Positions 11,314-20,432 of a stretch of 64,000 bases of DNA are shown here, one piece after another (the stretch's first letter is position 1; each line of letters begins with the position of its first letter). Both the position numbers and the translations under genes were made by a program. Origin of the DNA: Gluconacetobacter takamatsuzukensis (GTDB lineage: Bacteria; Pseudomonadota; Alphaproteobacteria; Acetobacterales; Acetobacteraceae); the NCBI RefSeq assembly GCF_014174275.1, contig NZ_JABEQK010000005.1, positions 62,001-126,000 on the forward strand, in the 5' to 3' direction. The notes under the pieces were generated by a model, which saw nothing but the letters and a program-made list of their open reading frames with translations, did not search any database and had not been told where the DNA came from.

Positions 11314-12795
11314 ATGCCCCAACTCCCTCCCGTTGATGTTTTCGACTATATCGTCTTCGGTGCCACCGGCGACCTGACGATGCGCAAGCTGCTGCCGGCA
11401 CTGTATTATCGCTATCGCGACGGGCAGATCCCCGACCAGTCCCGCATCATCGGCACCGCGCGCTCGCCCCTGTCGCGCGCCGACTATCAGGGCCGCGCCG
11501 AAAAGGCCCTGACCGAGTTCGTCAAGCCGGCGGATTTCGACCAGGCCACCGCGCGCCGCTTCCTGGACCTGCTGCATTATGTCAGCCTCAACGGCGCCGA
11601 AGCCGACAGCACCTGGCCCGCGCTGAAAAGCCTGCTGGCCGAGGTGCCGGAAGACCGCATCCGCGTCTACTACCTGGCGACGGCCCCCGGCCTGTACGGC
11701 CAGATCTGCGAGAATCTCAGCAGCCACGGGCTGGTCACGGACCAGTCGCGCGTGGTGCTGGAAAAGCCGATCGGCACCGACCTGGAAAGCGCCGACGCGA
11801 TCAACGACCATGTCGGCCGCCATTTCCCCGAAAACCACATCTTCCGCATCGACCACTACCTGGGCAAGGAAACGGTCCAGAACCTGATCGCCCTGCGCTT
11901 CGCCAACCCGGTGTTCGAGCGCCTGTGGTCCAGCGACGCGATCGACTACGTCCAGATCACGGCGGCCGAGACGGTGGGCGTGGAAAGCCGGGGCCCGTAC
12001 TACGACAAGTCCGGCGCGCTGCGCGACATGATCCAGAACCACCTGCTGCAGGTACTGTGCCTGGTGGCGATGGACCCGCCCGGCTCGCTGGAGGCCGACA
12101 GCCTGCGCAACGAGAAGCTGAAGGTGCTGCGCGCCCTGCGCCCGATCGAACCCGACGACGTGGGGGCCTTCACGGTGCGCGGCCAGTATGCGCGCGGCCG
12201 CGACGGCAACGGCCACACCCTGCCCAGCTATCTGGAAGATCTGGGCGAGGACGCGACCAGCAACACCGAGACCTACGTCGCCATCCGGGCCGAGATCCAT
12301 TCCTGGCGCTGGGGCAACGTGCCGTTCTATCTGCGCTCGGGCAAGCGCCTGGCCGAGAAATGCAGCGAGATCGTCATCCAGTTCAAGGCGGCGCCGTGGT
12401 CGATCTTCCCCGGCAAGCCGCGCGCCAACCGGCTGCTGATCCGCATCCAGCCCGACGAGGGCGTGACCCTGTCGGTCTCGACCAAGGACCCGACGCCGAC
12501 CGACAGCCTGGCCCTGCGCCAGGCCGACATCAACATCGCCTTCGAAAAGGCCTTCGGCACCCGCTATCCCGATGCCTACGAGCGCCTGCTGCTCGACGTG
12601 GTGCGCGGCGACCCGATCCTGTTCATCCGGCGCGATGAAGTCGAGGCGGCATGGCGCTGGATCGACCCGATCCTGCGCGGCTGGGCCGAGGACAAGGCCC
12701 CCCTCTCCCCCTATCCCGCCGGAAGCTGGGGCCCCGAGGCCGCCCGTGCCCTGCTGGCCCAGGACGGCCACGCGTGGCACGAGGACATGACATGA
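11314..12795 (+). CDS. zwf: Glucose-6-phosphate 1-dehydrogenase
   Basis: A 493-aa glucose-6-phosphate dehydrogenase, oxidising glucose-6-phosphate to 6-phosphogluconolactone with NAD(P)+, the entry to the oxidative pentose phosphate pathway that acetic acid bacteria rely on. The nucleotide motif 'GATGDLTMRKLLPALY' lies near residue 16. The catalytic 'RIDHYLGKE' is at 178-186 (His181), and 'EKPIGTDLESA' precedes it. Start: ATG at 11314 with AAGGAGG nine bases upstream; the open frame extends further upstream without support. The last bases overlap the next gene (ATGA). No pgl or gnd is adjacent. Confidence 0.96.
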   Translation: MPQLPPVDVFDYIVFGATGDLTMRKLLPALYYRYRDGQIPDQSRIIGTARSPLSRADYQGRAEKALTEFVKPADFDQATARRFLDLLHYVSLNGAEADSTWPALKSLLAEVPEDRIRVYYLATAPGLYGQICENLSSHGLVTDQSRVVLEKPIGTDLESADAINDHVGRHFPENHIFRIDHYLGKETVQNLIALRFANPVFERLWSSDAIDYVQITAAETVGVESRGPYYDKSGALRDMIQNHLLQVLCLVAMDPPGSLEADSLRNEKLKVLRALRPIEPDDVGAFTVRGQYARGRDGNGHTLPSYLEDLGEDATSNTETYVAIRAEIHSWRWGNVPFYLRSGKRLAEKCSEIVIQFKAAPWSIFPGKPRANRLLIRIQPDEGVTLSVSTKDPTPTDSLALRQADINIAFEKAFGTRYPDAYERLLLDVVRGDPILFIRRDEVEAAWRWIDPILRGWAEDKAPLSPYPAGSWGPEAARALLAQDGHAWHEDMT

Positions 12796-13253
12796 GGACA
12801 CCTTCCGCCATGGCGACCGGATCCTCCGCACTGCCGCCGCGCCGCCCCCGGCGGACCATGCGCCAGCGTATTATCCGCCGGGTGGTCATGGTGGTGCCGC
12901 TGGTACTGCTGGCGACGGTCGCCGCCCGCATGGGCTGGCTGGACCAGGCGGCGGACCAGATCACCTTCCGCCACGCGAACTGGTTCGACGACACCGCGCT
13001 GGTCGAGCATTTCCGTACCGTGGTGACGCATGACGGCATGACCGACACCCCCGGCCGCTGCCTGCTGTTCATCGTCAACGGCAACGATCCGCCGGATGCC
13101 GCGCGCTTCGACGTGATGGAAAAACATTCCGGCTCCTGCCCGGGCGACAGCAAGACGCTGCCCAAGCTGTTCACCCTCAAGGTCAACCGCATCGACCAGA
13201 CGGTACAAACCGACTGGGGCTCGCCCGGCACCTTCCATCCCATGCCCCACTAA
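12792..13253 (+). CDS. Small membrane-anchored protein coupled to zwf, unknown function
   Basis: A 153-aa protein whose ATG overlaps the zwf stop (ATGA), so it is probably made by coupled translation. An Arg-rich start is followed by one membrane segment ('[20 protein letters not shown]', residues ~32-51). A ~100-residue outer domain then contains the Cys residues in '[12 protein letters not shown]' and 'SGSCPGDSK', which could pair. I do not recognise the family. Coupling to zwf may be positional only. A structured repeat starts immediately after its stop codon. Confidence 0.6.
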   Translation: MRTPSAMATGSSALPPRRPRRTMRQRIIRRVVMVVPLVLLATVAARMGWLDQAADQITFRHANWFDDTALVEHFRTVVTHDGMTDTPGRCLLFIVNGNDPPDAARFDVMEKHSGSCPGDSKTLPKLFTLKVNRIDQTVQTDWGSPGTFHPMPH

Positions 13254-13413
13254 GCCTGCCTGGAAATGCGCGCTGGCGGCGATCCGGCGCGCGTTTCCTG
13301 TGCTCCGATGCTCACGGCCATACAGGCCGCTCCGCTACGGGGCTCGGAAACACGCGACGGACGCGGCCCGTGCCGGGCCGTTCTCGCTCGCCAGCCCACA
13401 TTTCCAGGCAGGC
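13254..13413 (+). repeat. Structured dispersed repeat, copy A
   Basis: A 160-bp element whose ends are a perfect 15-bp inverted repeat (GCCTGCCTGGAAATG / CATTTCCAGGCAGGC). Nested inside are GCTGGCG/CGCCAGC, the CGCGCGTTTCC/GGAAACACGCG pair enclosing hairpin CGGCC/GGCCG, and hairpin GCGGCCC/GGGCCG. It begins at the base after the stop codon of the preceding gene, in the same orientation. It ends 37 bases before petA. Confidence 0.85.
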
Positions 13414-13450
13414 TTCGCCACGCTCTAACGACCGAACCGGCAGATTCCCG

Positions 13451-14128
13451 ATGACAACGACCGGCCCCCTCGAGACCGACAACTCCGCGACCGACAGCCC
13501 GGCCAGCGACAGCCCGGCCACCGGCAAGCGGCGGGATTTCCTTACCCTGCTGACACTGGCGGCCGGCGGCGCGGGGGTGGCGGCGTTCTCGTGGCCGTTC
13601 CTGGACAGCTTGCGCCCGGGCGATTCCGGCGCGGCCAGGCCGCCGGTCGATGTCGACGTGTCGAAACTGCCCCCGGGCCAGCAGATCACCGTGGTCTGGC
13701 ACGGCAGCCCGGTCTTCATCACCCATCGCACGCCCCAGGCGCTGGAGCGGCTGCAACAGGCATCGCTGGCGGCCCGCCTGCGCGACCCGTCCTCGGCCGC
13801 GCTGCAACAGCCGCCCTACGCCGCCAACTGGCATCGCTCGATCGTACCCGCCTATGGGGTGGTGGTCGGAATCTGCACCCATCTGGGCTGCGTACCGACC
13901 TATTCCCCGGCGCCGGACCCCACCACGCCGGTCGCCAATTGGCCGGGCGGCTATGCCTGCCCCTGCCACGGCTCGAAATTCGACCTCGCCGGCCGGGTCT
14001 TCATCGGCGCGCCGGCCCCGTACAACCTGCCGGTCCCGCCCTACGCCATGCCCACCCCCACCACGATCCGCATCGGCGCGAACCCGCCGGGGACCGATTT
14101 CGACTTCTCGTCTATCCAGCAGATCTGA
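13451..14128 (+). CDS. petA: Rieske iron-sulfur subunit of cytochrome bc1
   Basis: A 225-aa ubiquinol-cytochrome c reductase Rieske protein. It passes electrons from quinol to cytochrome c1 at the inner membrane. The N-terminus has a Tat-like motif and membrane anchor ('[16 protein letters not shown]', residues 25-40). The cluster boxes are C142-T-H144-L-G-C147 and C170-P-C172-H173-G-S, with ligands Cys142/His144/Cys170/His173 and a Cys147-Cys172 disulfide as known for the family. The start at 13451 places the Tat motif normally. Genes for cytochrome b and c1, normally next (petB, petC), are absent; a convergent esterase overlaps its end by 17 bases. Confidence 0.92.
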   Translation: MTTTGPLETDNSATDSPASDSPATGKRRDFLTLLTLAAGGAGVAAFSWPFLDSLRPGDSGAARPPVDVDVSKLPPGQQITVVWHGSPVFITHRTPQALERLQQASLAARLRDPSSAALQQPPYAANWHRSIVPAYGVVVGICTHLGCVPTYSPAPDPTTPVANWPGGYACPCHGSKFDLAGRVFIGAPAPYNLPVPPYAMPTPTTIRIGANPPGTDFDFSSIQQI

Positions 14129-15086
14129 CCGAGCCGGCGAAGGCCGCGCGCAGGCGCCGCCCCCCGAAGCGGATCGCCGCCTTGCCCCAGGGCATGAACG
14201 AATACATGTTCAGATACCCGTGGATGGTGCCGGGAAAGCAGCGGATTTCCGCCTGCCCCCCGGCGGCGCGCAGCGCCTCGGCATAGCCCGTGGCCTCGTC
14301 GTGCAGCGGGTCGAACTCGGCGGGCACGATCACCGCCGGCGGCAGGCCGGCCAGCGAATCGGCAAAGATCGGCGCCAGCAGCGGATGCGTCAGGTCCTCC
14401 GGCGTGCGGGCATATTGCTCGCCGTACCACTCCATCAGCCGCGCCGTCAGCATGTAGCCCTCGGCATAGCGCTGCCGCGACGGCACGTCCCGCGCACCGT
14501 ACAGCGACGGATAATACAGAAGCTGCATCGCCAGTTCCGGCCCGCCCCGGTCGCGCGCCAGCAGCGCCAGCACCGCCGCCAGGTTGCCGCCCGCGCTGTC
14601 CCCGGCCACCGCCAGCTTGCCGCCCCAGCGCCAGGCCTCCCCCGCCAGCCAGTCCAGCGCCGCCAGGCAATCCTCGACGGCGGCGGGGAAACGATGCTCG
14701 GGCGCCAGGCGGTAATCGTAGGACAGGACCGCCGCCCCCGATTCCCGCGCCAGCCGGCAGCAGATCCCGTGATGCGAATTCAGCCCGCAATGCACGAATC
14801 CGCCCCCGTGCAGAAACAGCACCGCGCCCCGCACCCGCCCATGGGGGACGTACAGCCGTGCGGGCCGCAATTCCTCCGCGCCGGGCACCCTCAGCGCCAG
14901 CACCCGCCGCAGCGGCAGGGCCGACAGCGCCTGCGGAAAGCAGGGCTGGTCCAACGCCCGGCGCAGCATGTCGAGCGTCCGGGGCCGGGCCACATGCCGC
15001 CCGCCCCGGCCGCGCCCGGCCAGATGCCGCATCAGCAGGCGCGCCATCAGCCCGGGCCGTTGCCGTGGTGCCGCCGACTGGTCCAT
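14112..15086 (-). CDS. Alpha/beta hydrolase, HSL-type esterase or lipase
   Basis: A 324-aa serine hydrolase of the hormone-sensitive-lipase group, acting on short acyl esters. The oxyanion motif HGGG is at residues 93-96 ('[11 protein letters not shown]'). The nucleophile is Ser164 in 'GDSAGGNLA', and the acid and base are likely in 'EFDPLHDE' and 'GTIHGY'. The ATG at 15086 has AGGAGG about 9 bases upstream; the longer frame to 15209 runs into the RNase P gene and is not used. No signal peptide. It is convergent with petA and divergent from rnpB. Natural substrate unknown. Confidence 0.88.
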   Translation of the reverse strand: MDQSAAPRQRPGLMARLLMRHLAGRGRGGRHVARPRTLDMLRRALDQPCFPQALSALPLRRVLALRVPGAEELRPARLYVPHGRVRGAVLFLHGGGFVHCGLNSHHGICCRLARESGAAVLSYDYRLAPEHRFPAAVEDCLAALDWLAGEAWRWGGKLAVAGDSAGGNLAAVLALLARDRGGPELAMQLLYYPSLYGARDVPSRQRYAEGYMLTARLMEWYGEQYARTPEDLTHPLLAPIFADSLAGLPPAVIVPAEFDPLHDEATGYAEALRAAGGQAEIRCFPGTIHGYLNMYSFMPWGKAAIRFGGRRLRAAFAGSVRSAG

Positions 15087-15170
15087 GCGCCGCCTCCTGT
15101 CGTCTCTCCATATTCCTGATGCGGCGCATTCCCCCTTGACGCAACCCGGGGTCGCGGTCAGTTTCCGCCA

Positions 15171-15581
<411 letters not shown>

Positions 15582-15612
15582 CTCATTTTCCCTGCGTCTC
15601 CACCGCAGCGCC

Positions 15613-15639
15613 TGCCGGGCCGCGCAACAGCGCCCGGCA
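15613..15639 (+). terminator. Hairpin downstream of rnpB, possible terminator
   Basis: An 8-bp perfect stem TGCCGGGC/GCCCGGCA with an 11-base loop, 31 bases after the RNase P RNA. It is followed by GTCTTGCG rather than a clean T run, so it is only a candidate terminator or processing hairpin. Confidence 0.4.
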
Positions 15640-15825
15640 GTCTTGCGAACAATATCTGTTCTCGTTTTGATCTTCTCAAAACTAGAACAGAACATAAACA
15701 TTCATCTGCCGTTGACATTGCTCTCCCGAACTTGGGCGAAGACTGCACCCCCGCAATGTCTCGACTGGACGAATTCTCAAAAAACAGCGGTTTTCCGCCA
15801 GAATTTCCGCGCGTTTAATTTGACG
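15640..15825 (+). promoter_or_regulatory. AT-richer leader between rnpB and mraZ (probable dcw promoter region)
   Basis: No gene is visible here. The segment is clearly less GC-rich than its surroundings and holds an inverted repeat GTTTTGA-TCTTC-TCAAAAC (15664-15682) flanked by TGTTC and GAACA. Two TTGAC-like hexamers occur (15712, TTGACA; 15820, TTGACG), but neither has a convincing -10 partner. A promoter for the dcw operon is expected here; its exact boxes are not resolved. Confidence 0.4.
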
Positions 15826-15860
15826 TCCCATAAAATCCCATGATATCCCATGTGAACCCA
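15826..15860 (+). promoter_or_regulatory. MraZ-box array upstream of mraZ
   Basis: Four direct copies of (T/A)CCCA occur at exactly 10-bp spacing (CCCA at 15827, 15837, 15847 and 15857), i.e. TGGG(A/T) on the other strand. MraZ is known to bind TGGGN repeats with 5-bp spacers (10-bp period) at its own promoter and repress dcw transcription. The array ends about 70 bases before the mraZ start. Confidence 0.85.
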
Positions 15861-15931
15861 GCATGGCTCCCATCCGGAGCCCGGCCACGGCTGCGTCCGG
15901 AACCATTCCATCCAAGGGAGCATCGCATAGC

Positions 15932-16414
15932 GTGAGTGTGTTCCTTGGCACCCACCAGAACCGCCTCGACGCCAAGGGCCGCGTCTCGATCCCGGCCGCC
16001 TTCCGCACCGCCCTGCGCGCCCAGGCCGCCGCCGGCGAATCGCTGGTGATCCTGCGCCCCTCGCACCTGCATCCCTGCATCGAAGCCTGGCCGACCGCCG
16101 CCTTCGCCGCGCTCAGCCAGCCGCTGGACCGGCTGGACATCTTTTCCGACGACCATGACGACCTGGCCGCCGCCCTCTACGCCGACGCCTACCCGATGGA
16201 CGCGGACCGCGAGGGCCGGATCATCCTGCCCGACCCGCTGAAGGAGCATGCCGGCCTGACCGAGACGGTGGCCTTCATGGGCTTGGGCAAGACCTTCCAG
16301 ATCTGGGAACCCGCAGCCGCCGAACGCCGCCGGGCAGAGGCCCGCACCCGTTCGCGCCAGGTCGCACTCCCCGGCGCCCGCCCCGCCGCCCCGCGCACGG
16401 AAGCCGACGCATGA
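15932..16414 (+). CDS. mraZ: Transcriptional regulator MraZ
   Basis: A 160-aa MraZ, first gene of the dcw cluster and its repressor in other bacteria. It contains two SpoVT-AbrB-like halves: '[22 protein letters not shown]' (residues ~4-25) and '[22 protein letters not shown]' (~88-109), with the DxxGR signature in each, then a basic tail. The start is a GTG at 15932 with AGGGAG upstream; this gives the canonical 'SVFLGTH' N-terminus, whereas the frame's earlier ATG (15863) would run through the operator region. Its ATGA overlap couples it to rsmH. Confidence 0.95.
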   Translation: MSVFLGTHQNRLDAKGRVSIPAAFRTALRAQAAAGESLVILRPSHLHPCIEAWPTAAFAALSQPLDRLDIFSDDHDDLAAALYADAYPMDADREGRIILPDPLKEHAGLTETVAFMGLGKTFQIWEPAAAERRRAEARTRSRQVALPGARPAAPRTEADA

Positions 16415-17433
16415 ACGCCATGACCACGCCCCTCACCACCACGCCGCCCCCCGGCCACGTCCCCGTCATGCTGGCCGAGGTGCTGCAGATGCTGGCCCCG
16501 AGGGACGGCGCGACCTATCTGGACGGCACGTTCGGCGGCGGCGGCTATGCCCGCGCCATCCTGGCCGCTGCCCGCTGCACCCTGTGGGCCATCGACCGCG
16601 ATCCCGCCGCCATCCGCCGCGGCGAGGCCCTGCAGGCCGAACTGCGCGCCGCCGAAGGCACCAGCCGCCTGCACATGGTCGAAGGCGGTTTCGGCGACAT
16701 GCGCGCCCTCCTCGACGCACGAGACGCGCCGGCGCTGGACGGCGTGGTGCTGGACCTCGGCGTCTCGTCCTTCCAGATCGACGAGGGCGCGCGCGGATTC
16801 TCGTTCCGCCACGACGGCCCGCTGGACATGCGGATGGGCGATACCGGCCCCACGGCGGCCGACATCGTGAACCGCACCGACGAATCCGACCTCGCGGACA
16901 TTCTCTATCAGTATGGCGAGGAACGGCTGTCGCGCCGGGTGGCCCGCGCGATCGTCGCCGCCCGCGCCCAGGCCCCGATCCTGACGACGTTCCGCCTGGC
17001 CGAGATCATCCGCTCGGTGGTGCCGGGCGACCGCTCGGGCATCGATCCCGCCACCCGCTCGTTCCAGGGCCTGCGCATCCACGTCAATGACGAGCTGGGG
17101 CAGATCCGCTCGGGCCTCGACCAGGCGCTGGAGATGCTGGCGCCCGGCGGCCGGCTGGTCGTCGTGTCCTTCCATTCGCTGGAGGACCGGCTGGTCAAGC
17201 AGGCCATGCACCGCGCGGCCGGCCGCCTGCCCGGCCCGTCGCGCTACGACCCCCGCTCGATCCAGGCGCGGGACGAGGCTCCGGGCTTCCGGCTGCTGAC
17301 CGGGCGCACCCTGCGCCCCGGCGACGCCGAATGCCGCGCCAACCCCCGCGCCCGCAGCGCCCGGCTGCGCGCGATCGAACGCCTTCCCATCCCGGACACA
17401 TCCGACACCAGCCACGCGGAGCGCCGCCCATGA
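16411..17433 (+). CDS. rsmH: 16S rRNA m4C1402 methyltransferase RsmH
   Basis: A 340-aa SAM-dependent methyltransferase that makes N4-methylcytidine 1402 in 16S rRNA (formerly MraW). Visible blocks are '[13 protein letters not shown]' at the start, the SAM-binding '[16 protein letters not shown]' (~38-53), '[30 protein letters not shown]' (family signature, ~113-142) and '[18 protein letters not shown]'. It overlaps mraZ by four bases and ftsL by four. Length is close to the usual ~310-340. Confidence 0.97.
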   Translation: MNAMTTPLTTTPPPGHVPVMLAEVLQMLAPRDGATYLDGTFGGGGYARAILAAARCTLWAIDRDPAAIRRGEALQAELRAAEGTSRLHMVEGGFGDMRALLDARDAPALDGVVLDLGVSSFQIDEGARGFSFRHDGPLDMRMGDTGPTAADIVNRTDESDLADILYQYGEERLSRRVARAIVAARAQAPILTTFRLAEIIRSVVPGDRSGIDPATRSFQGLRIHVNDELGQIRSGLDQALEMLAPGGRLVVVSFHSLEDRLVKQAMHRAAGRLPGPSRYDPRSIQARDEAPGFRLLTGRTLRPGDAECRANPRARSARLRAIERLPIPDTSDTSHAERRP

Positions 17434-18332
17434 TGCGATCCTTCACCGTCCTTTGCGCCGTGATGGCCGGCCTGTCCGGGTTCTTCCTGTATACCAAGAA
17501 GCACCAGACGACGCTTCTGGACCACCAGATCGCGCAGATCGTCGGCGACACGCAGCATATCCGCGAGCAGACGGCGATGCTGCGCGCGGAATGGGCCCTG
17601 CTGAACCAGCCCGACCGTCTGGGCAGCCTGTCCGCGCGCTTCCTGCCCGACATGCACCCGATGGCGCCCACCCAGTTCATCCAGATGGCCTCGCTGGCCG
17701 AGCGCCTGCCCGCGCCCGGCTCGCGCCCGCTGGCGGCGGTCGATCCCCGCGCCCATCTCGATGCCAGCCTGGCCTCCCACGCGCCGGCCCCCGCCGATAC
17801 CCCGGCCGAGGCCCCGGCCCCGATGGCGGCCGCGGCCCCGCCGCCCCGTGCCGCCCAGCCCCCGATTCAGGTGGCGTCGGCGCAGCCCCCGGCACCGCCG
17901 GCCGCCGAGCCGCCGCACATGGTCACGACCCATCGCCTTTATGTTGCCGATTCGACGCCGCCGGCCCGCCCCGACCGGCTGGCCGAACGCCCGGTCATGA
18001 TGGCCCAGGCCGCGATTCTGCCGGTCGCGGCGCATGCAACGGTCCCCCGGCCGCGTGCCGCCCCGGTTTCGCCCGATTTGGCGCATAATGTCGACCGCCA
18101 TGCCGCACTCTCCGTTGCCCGCGCCGCGCGCCCCGTGCTACCGCCAGCGGCCGCCTCCGATCCGCGGCTCGCAGCCGCCAGGCCGGTCCATCCGCTGCCG
18201 GTCACGGTCGCGGCGTGGAGACCGGCGACGCCCCCCACGCCCTATGAGGAGGCACGGGGATACGGCAGAGGCTCCTCTCTCGGCTTCTCGCGTTCCGGCG
18301 CGCTTCCACCCCCCGTTCCAGTCAGCAACTGA
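17430..18332 (+). CDS. ftsL: FtsL-like division protein with long Pro/Ala-rich tail
   Basis: A 300-aa protein in the ftsL position between rsmH and ftsI. It starts with one membrane span ('[19 protein letters not shown]') and a coiled-coil stretch ('[42 protein letters not shown]'; Leu zipper-like, then the LNQPDRL box). This is the FtsL/FtsB architecture that links FtsQ to FtsWI at the divisome. The first ~100 residues are therefore a normal FtsL. The remaining ~200 are Pro/Ala-rich, of low complexity, probably periplasmic and disordered; most FtsL proteins lack them. Start ATG overlaps the rsmH stop. Confidence 0.82.
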   Translation: MMRSFTVLCAVMAGLSGFFLYTKKHQTTLLDHQIAQIVGDTQHIREQTAMLRAEWALLNQPDRLGSLSARFLPDMHPMAPTQFIQMASLAERLPAPGSRPLAAVDPRAHLDASLASHAPAPADTPAEAPAPMAAAAPPPRAAQPPIQVASAQPPAPPAAEPPHMVTTHRLYVADSTPPARPDRLAERPVMMAQAAILPVAAHATVPRPRAAPVSPDLAHNVDRHAALSVARAARPVLPPAAASDPRLAAARPVHPLPVTVAAWRPATPPTPYEEARGYGRGSSLGFSRSGALPPPVPVSN

Positions 18333-18350
18333 CGACCCCCCACAGGTGAC

Positions 18351-20432
18351 ATGACCCACGGCCCGACCGACACACCAGACGATATGCGGGACGGGCCTTC
18401 CCGGCCTGCGCGAATGGATGTGCGGGTCACCGGCGACGACCTGCGCACCCGCACGGCGCGCGAACGCACGCAGTTCCGCCTGCTCGTCATGTCGGGCGGC
18501 TTCTGCGCCCTGTTCGGCGCCGTGGCGCTGAAGCTGGCGGCGGCCACGGTCATCATGCCGATGGCACCGGAACAGCGGCAGATCGCCCCCCAGGTTCCCC
18601 CGATTCCCCGCAGCGACCCCAAGGGCATGCTGGCCGGCGACTTCGCGCTGCCGCAGGTCCACCGCGCCTCGGTCACCGACCGCAACGGGCAGGTGCTGGC
18701 CATCTCGCTGCCCGTGGCCCAGGTCTACGCCAACCCGCAGGAAATGATCGACGCGCAGGACACGGCCCGCAAGCTGCGCAGCGTCCTGCCGTCCCTGAAC
18801 GAGGCCGAACTCATCCGCCGGCTGTCGACGCAGAAGCAGTTCGTCTATCTGGCGCGCGACATCTCGCCGATGCAGGAAGTCGCGATCAACAATCTGGGCA
18901 TCCCCGGCATCTATTTCGAACCGGGCGAGCGCCGTCATTACCCTCTGGGCCGGGTCGCGGCCCACATCCTGGGCGCGGTCGATATCGACGATCACGGCGT
19001 GGCCGGAATCGAACGGTCGATGGAAAAGCGGCTGGACAGCGACCGCACGCCCCTGCGCCTGTCGCTCGACGTCCGCATCCAGGCCGTGGTGCGCGATGAA
19101 CTGGCGGCGGCGAAGGACCTGTTCCAGGCCATCGGCGCCTGCGCCATCGTGATGGACGTCAATACCGGCGAGATCATCGCCATGGTCAGCCTGCCGGACT
19201 ACGACGCCAACGATTTCGGCCGCGCCGACCCCGACACCCGCTTCAACCGCGCCGTCACCGGCATGTATGAGCCCGGATCGACCTTCAAGCTCCAGACGGC
19301 AGCCATGGCCCTGCAACTGGGCGTGGCCCATCCGTGGGACCGGTTTTCCTCCATCCCGATCCATATCGGCCGCTTCACCATCGCGGACATGAAGAGCGAC
19401 CATTTCGCGCCGTGGCTGACGCTGAACGAGGTGATGGCCTACTCCTCCAACCCCGCCGCCGCCCACATGGCGCTGGATGTCGGCGCCCAGCGCCAGCAGG
19501 CCTGGCTACGCGACATGGGCTTCTTCGCGCCGGTTCCGATCGAACTCCCCGAAGCCGGCCGCCCGATCGTGCCCCATGTCTGGGGCATCTCCACGGTCAT
19601 GACCGTCGGCTTCGGCCACGGCGTCGCCGAACCCCCGCTGGCCATCGTGCGCGGCACCGCCGCCACCGTGAATGGCGGCATCCTCCTCCACCCGACCCTG
19701 ATGGCCCGCGACGGCGCCCAGCCGGACGACACGGCCCAGCTCACCCCGGCCGCCGCCGAAGGGGCCGCCCCCACCCTGACTCCGGCCGTGCTGACCACGC
19801 CCGCCGCCGCCGAGACGGCCGATGCCGCCGCCATGCCGGGCGCAAAACGCGTCATCTCGCCCGAAACCTCGGCCCTCCTGCGCCGCATCCTCCGCCTGGA
19901 CGTGACCAAGGGCACCGGCAAGACGGCGGAATCGCCCGGCTATTTCGTCGGCGGCAAGACCGGCACCGCCGAGAAGATCGGCCCCCACGGCGGCTACCTC
20001 AAGCACGTCAACATCGCCGCCTTTACCAGCATCTTTCCGATGAACGCCCCGCGCTACGCCGTCTACGTCATGCTCGACAGCCCCAAGGCCACGCCGCAGA
20101 CCCACGGCTGGACCACGGCCGCGTGGAACGCCGCCCCCACCGTGTCGAAGATCGTGACCCGCGTCGCCCCGATGCTGGGCCTGTTCCCCAACACGACCAA
20201 CCCGCAGGCGGTCGACGACGCGATGGCGATCCCGCTGGAACCGGCCGTGCCGCGCGGCTATCGCCCGCTGGGCCCCGGCAACGACCCCGGCGACCCGCGC
20301 AACCAGCCCAAGGCGCCGGCCCGCGAGGCCGCCCACACGGCCGCCGCCCAGTCACCCCGCGCCCGGCTCCATGCCGCGCGGGCCGAACAGACCGCGCAGC
20401 AGCGGCCCGTGCATCAGGAGATCCGGGGATGA
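18351..20432 (+). CDS. ftsI: Division-specific transpeptidase FtsI (PBP3)
   Basis: A 693-aa class B penicillin-binding protein, the septal peptidoglycan transpeptidase that works with FtsW. One membrane anchor lies at ~44-66 ('LLVMSGGFCALFGAVALKLAAA'). The pedestal domain follows, then the transpeptidase domain with the three motifs: S310-T-F-K, S-S-N ('MAYSSNPAA') and K-T-G ('GGKTGTAEK'). The transpeptidase domain is interrupted by an Ala/Pro-rich insert around residues 460-500, and the C-terminal ~80 residues are also Ala/Pro-rich. Both are longer than usual. It overlaps murE by four bases. Confidence 0.95.
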   Translation: MTHGPTDTPDDMRDGPSRPARMDVRVTGDDLRTRTARERTQFRLLVMSGGFCALFGAVALKLAAATVIMPMAPEQRQIAPQVPPIPRSDPKGMLAGDFALPQVHRASVTDRNGQVLAISLPVAQVYANPQEMIDAQDTARKLRSVLPSLNEAELIRRLSTQKQFVYLARDISPMQEVAINNLGIPGIYFEPGERRHYPLGRVAAHILGAVDIDDHGVAGIERSMEKRLDSDRTPLRLSLDVRIQAVVRDELAAAKDLFQAIGACAIVMDVNTGEIIAMVSLPDYDANDFGRADPDTRFNRAVTGMYEPGSTFKLQTAAMALQLGVAHPWDRFSSIPIHIGRFTIADMKSDHFAPWLTLNEVMAYSSNPAAAHMALDVGAQRQQAWLRDMGFFAPVPIELPEAGRPIVPHVWGISTVMTVGFGHGVAEPPLAIVRGTAATVNGGILLHPTLMARDGAQPDDTAQLTPAAAEGAAPTLTPAVLTTPAAAETADAAAMPGAKRVISPETSALLRRILRLDVTKGTGKTAESPGYFVGGKTGTAEKIGPHGGYLKHVNIAAFTSIFPMNAPRYAVYVMLDSPKATPQTHGWTTAAWNAAPTVSKIVTRVAPMLGLFPNTTNPQAVDDAMAIPLEPAVPRGYRPLGPGNDPGDPRNQPKAPAREAAHTAAAQSPRARLHAARAEQTAQQRPVHQEIRG

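Noticed and set aside
15655-15700. LexA-like box (GAAC/GTTC words) before mraZ
   Set aside because: Alphaproteobacterial LexA sites are GTTC-N7-GTTC; only one-mismatch versions occur here, so the words are better read as part of the inverted repeat.
15820-15848. A sigma-70 promoter made of TTGACG and GATATC overlapping the MraZ boxes
   Set aside because: The spacing (16) is acceptable but the -10 is poor. It was not listed as a promoter.
19334-20428. Long N-terminal extension of murE through ftsI
   Set aside because: It is ftsI read in another frame (Arg/Pro-rich). The murE start is fixed by the ATGA overlap at 20429 and by the domain start. The same reasoning applies to the extensions of murF, murD, ftsW, murG and ddl.
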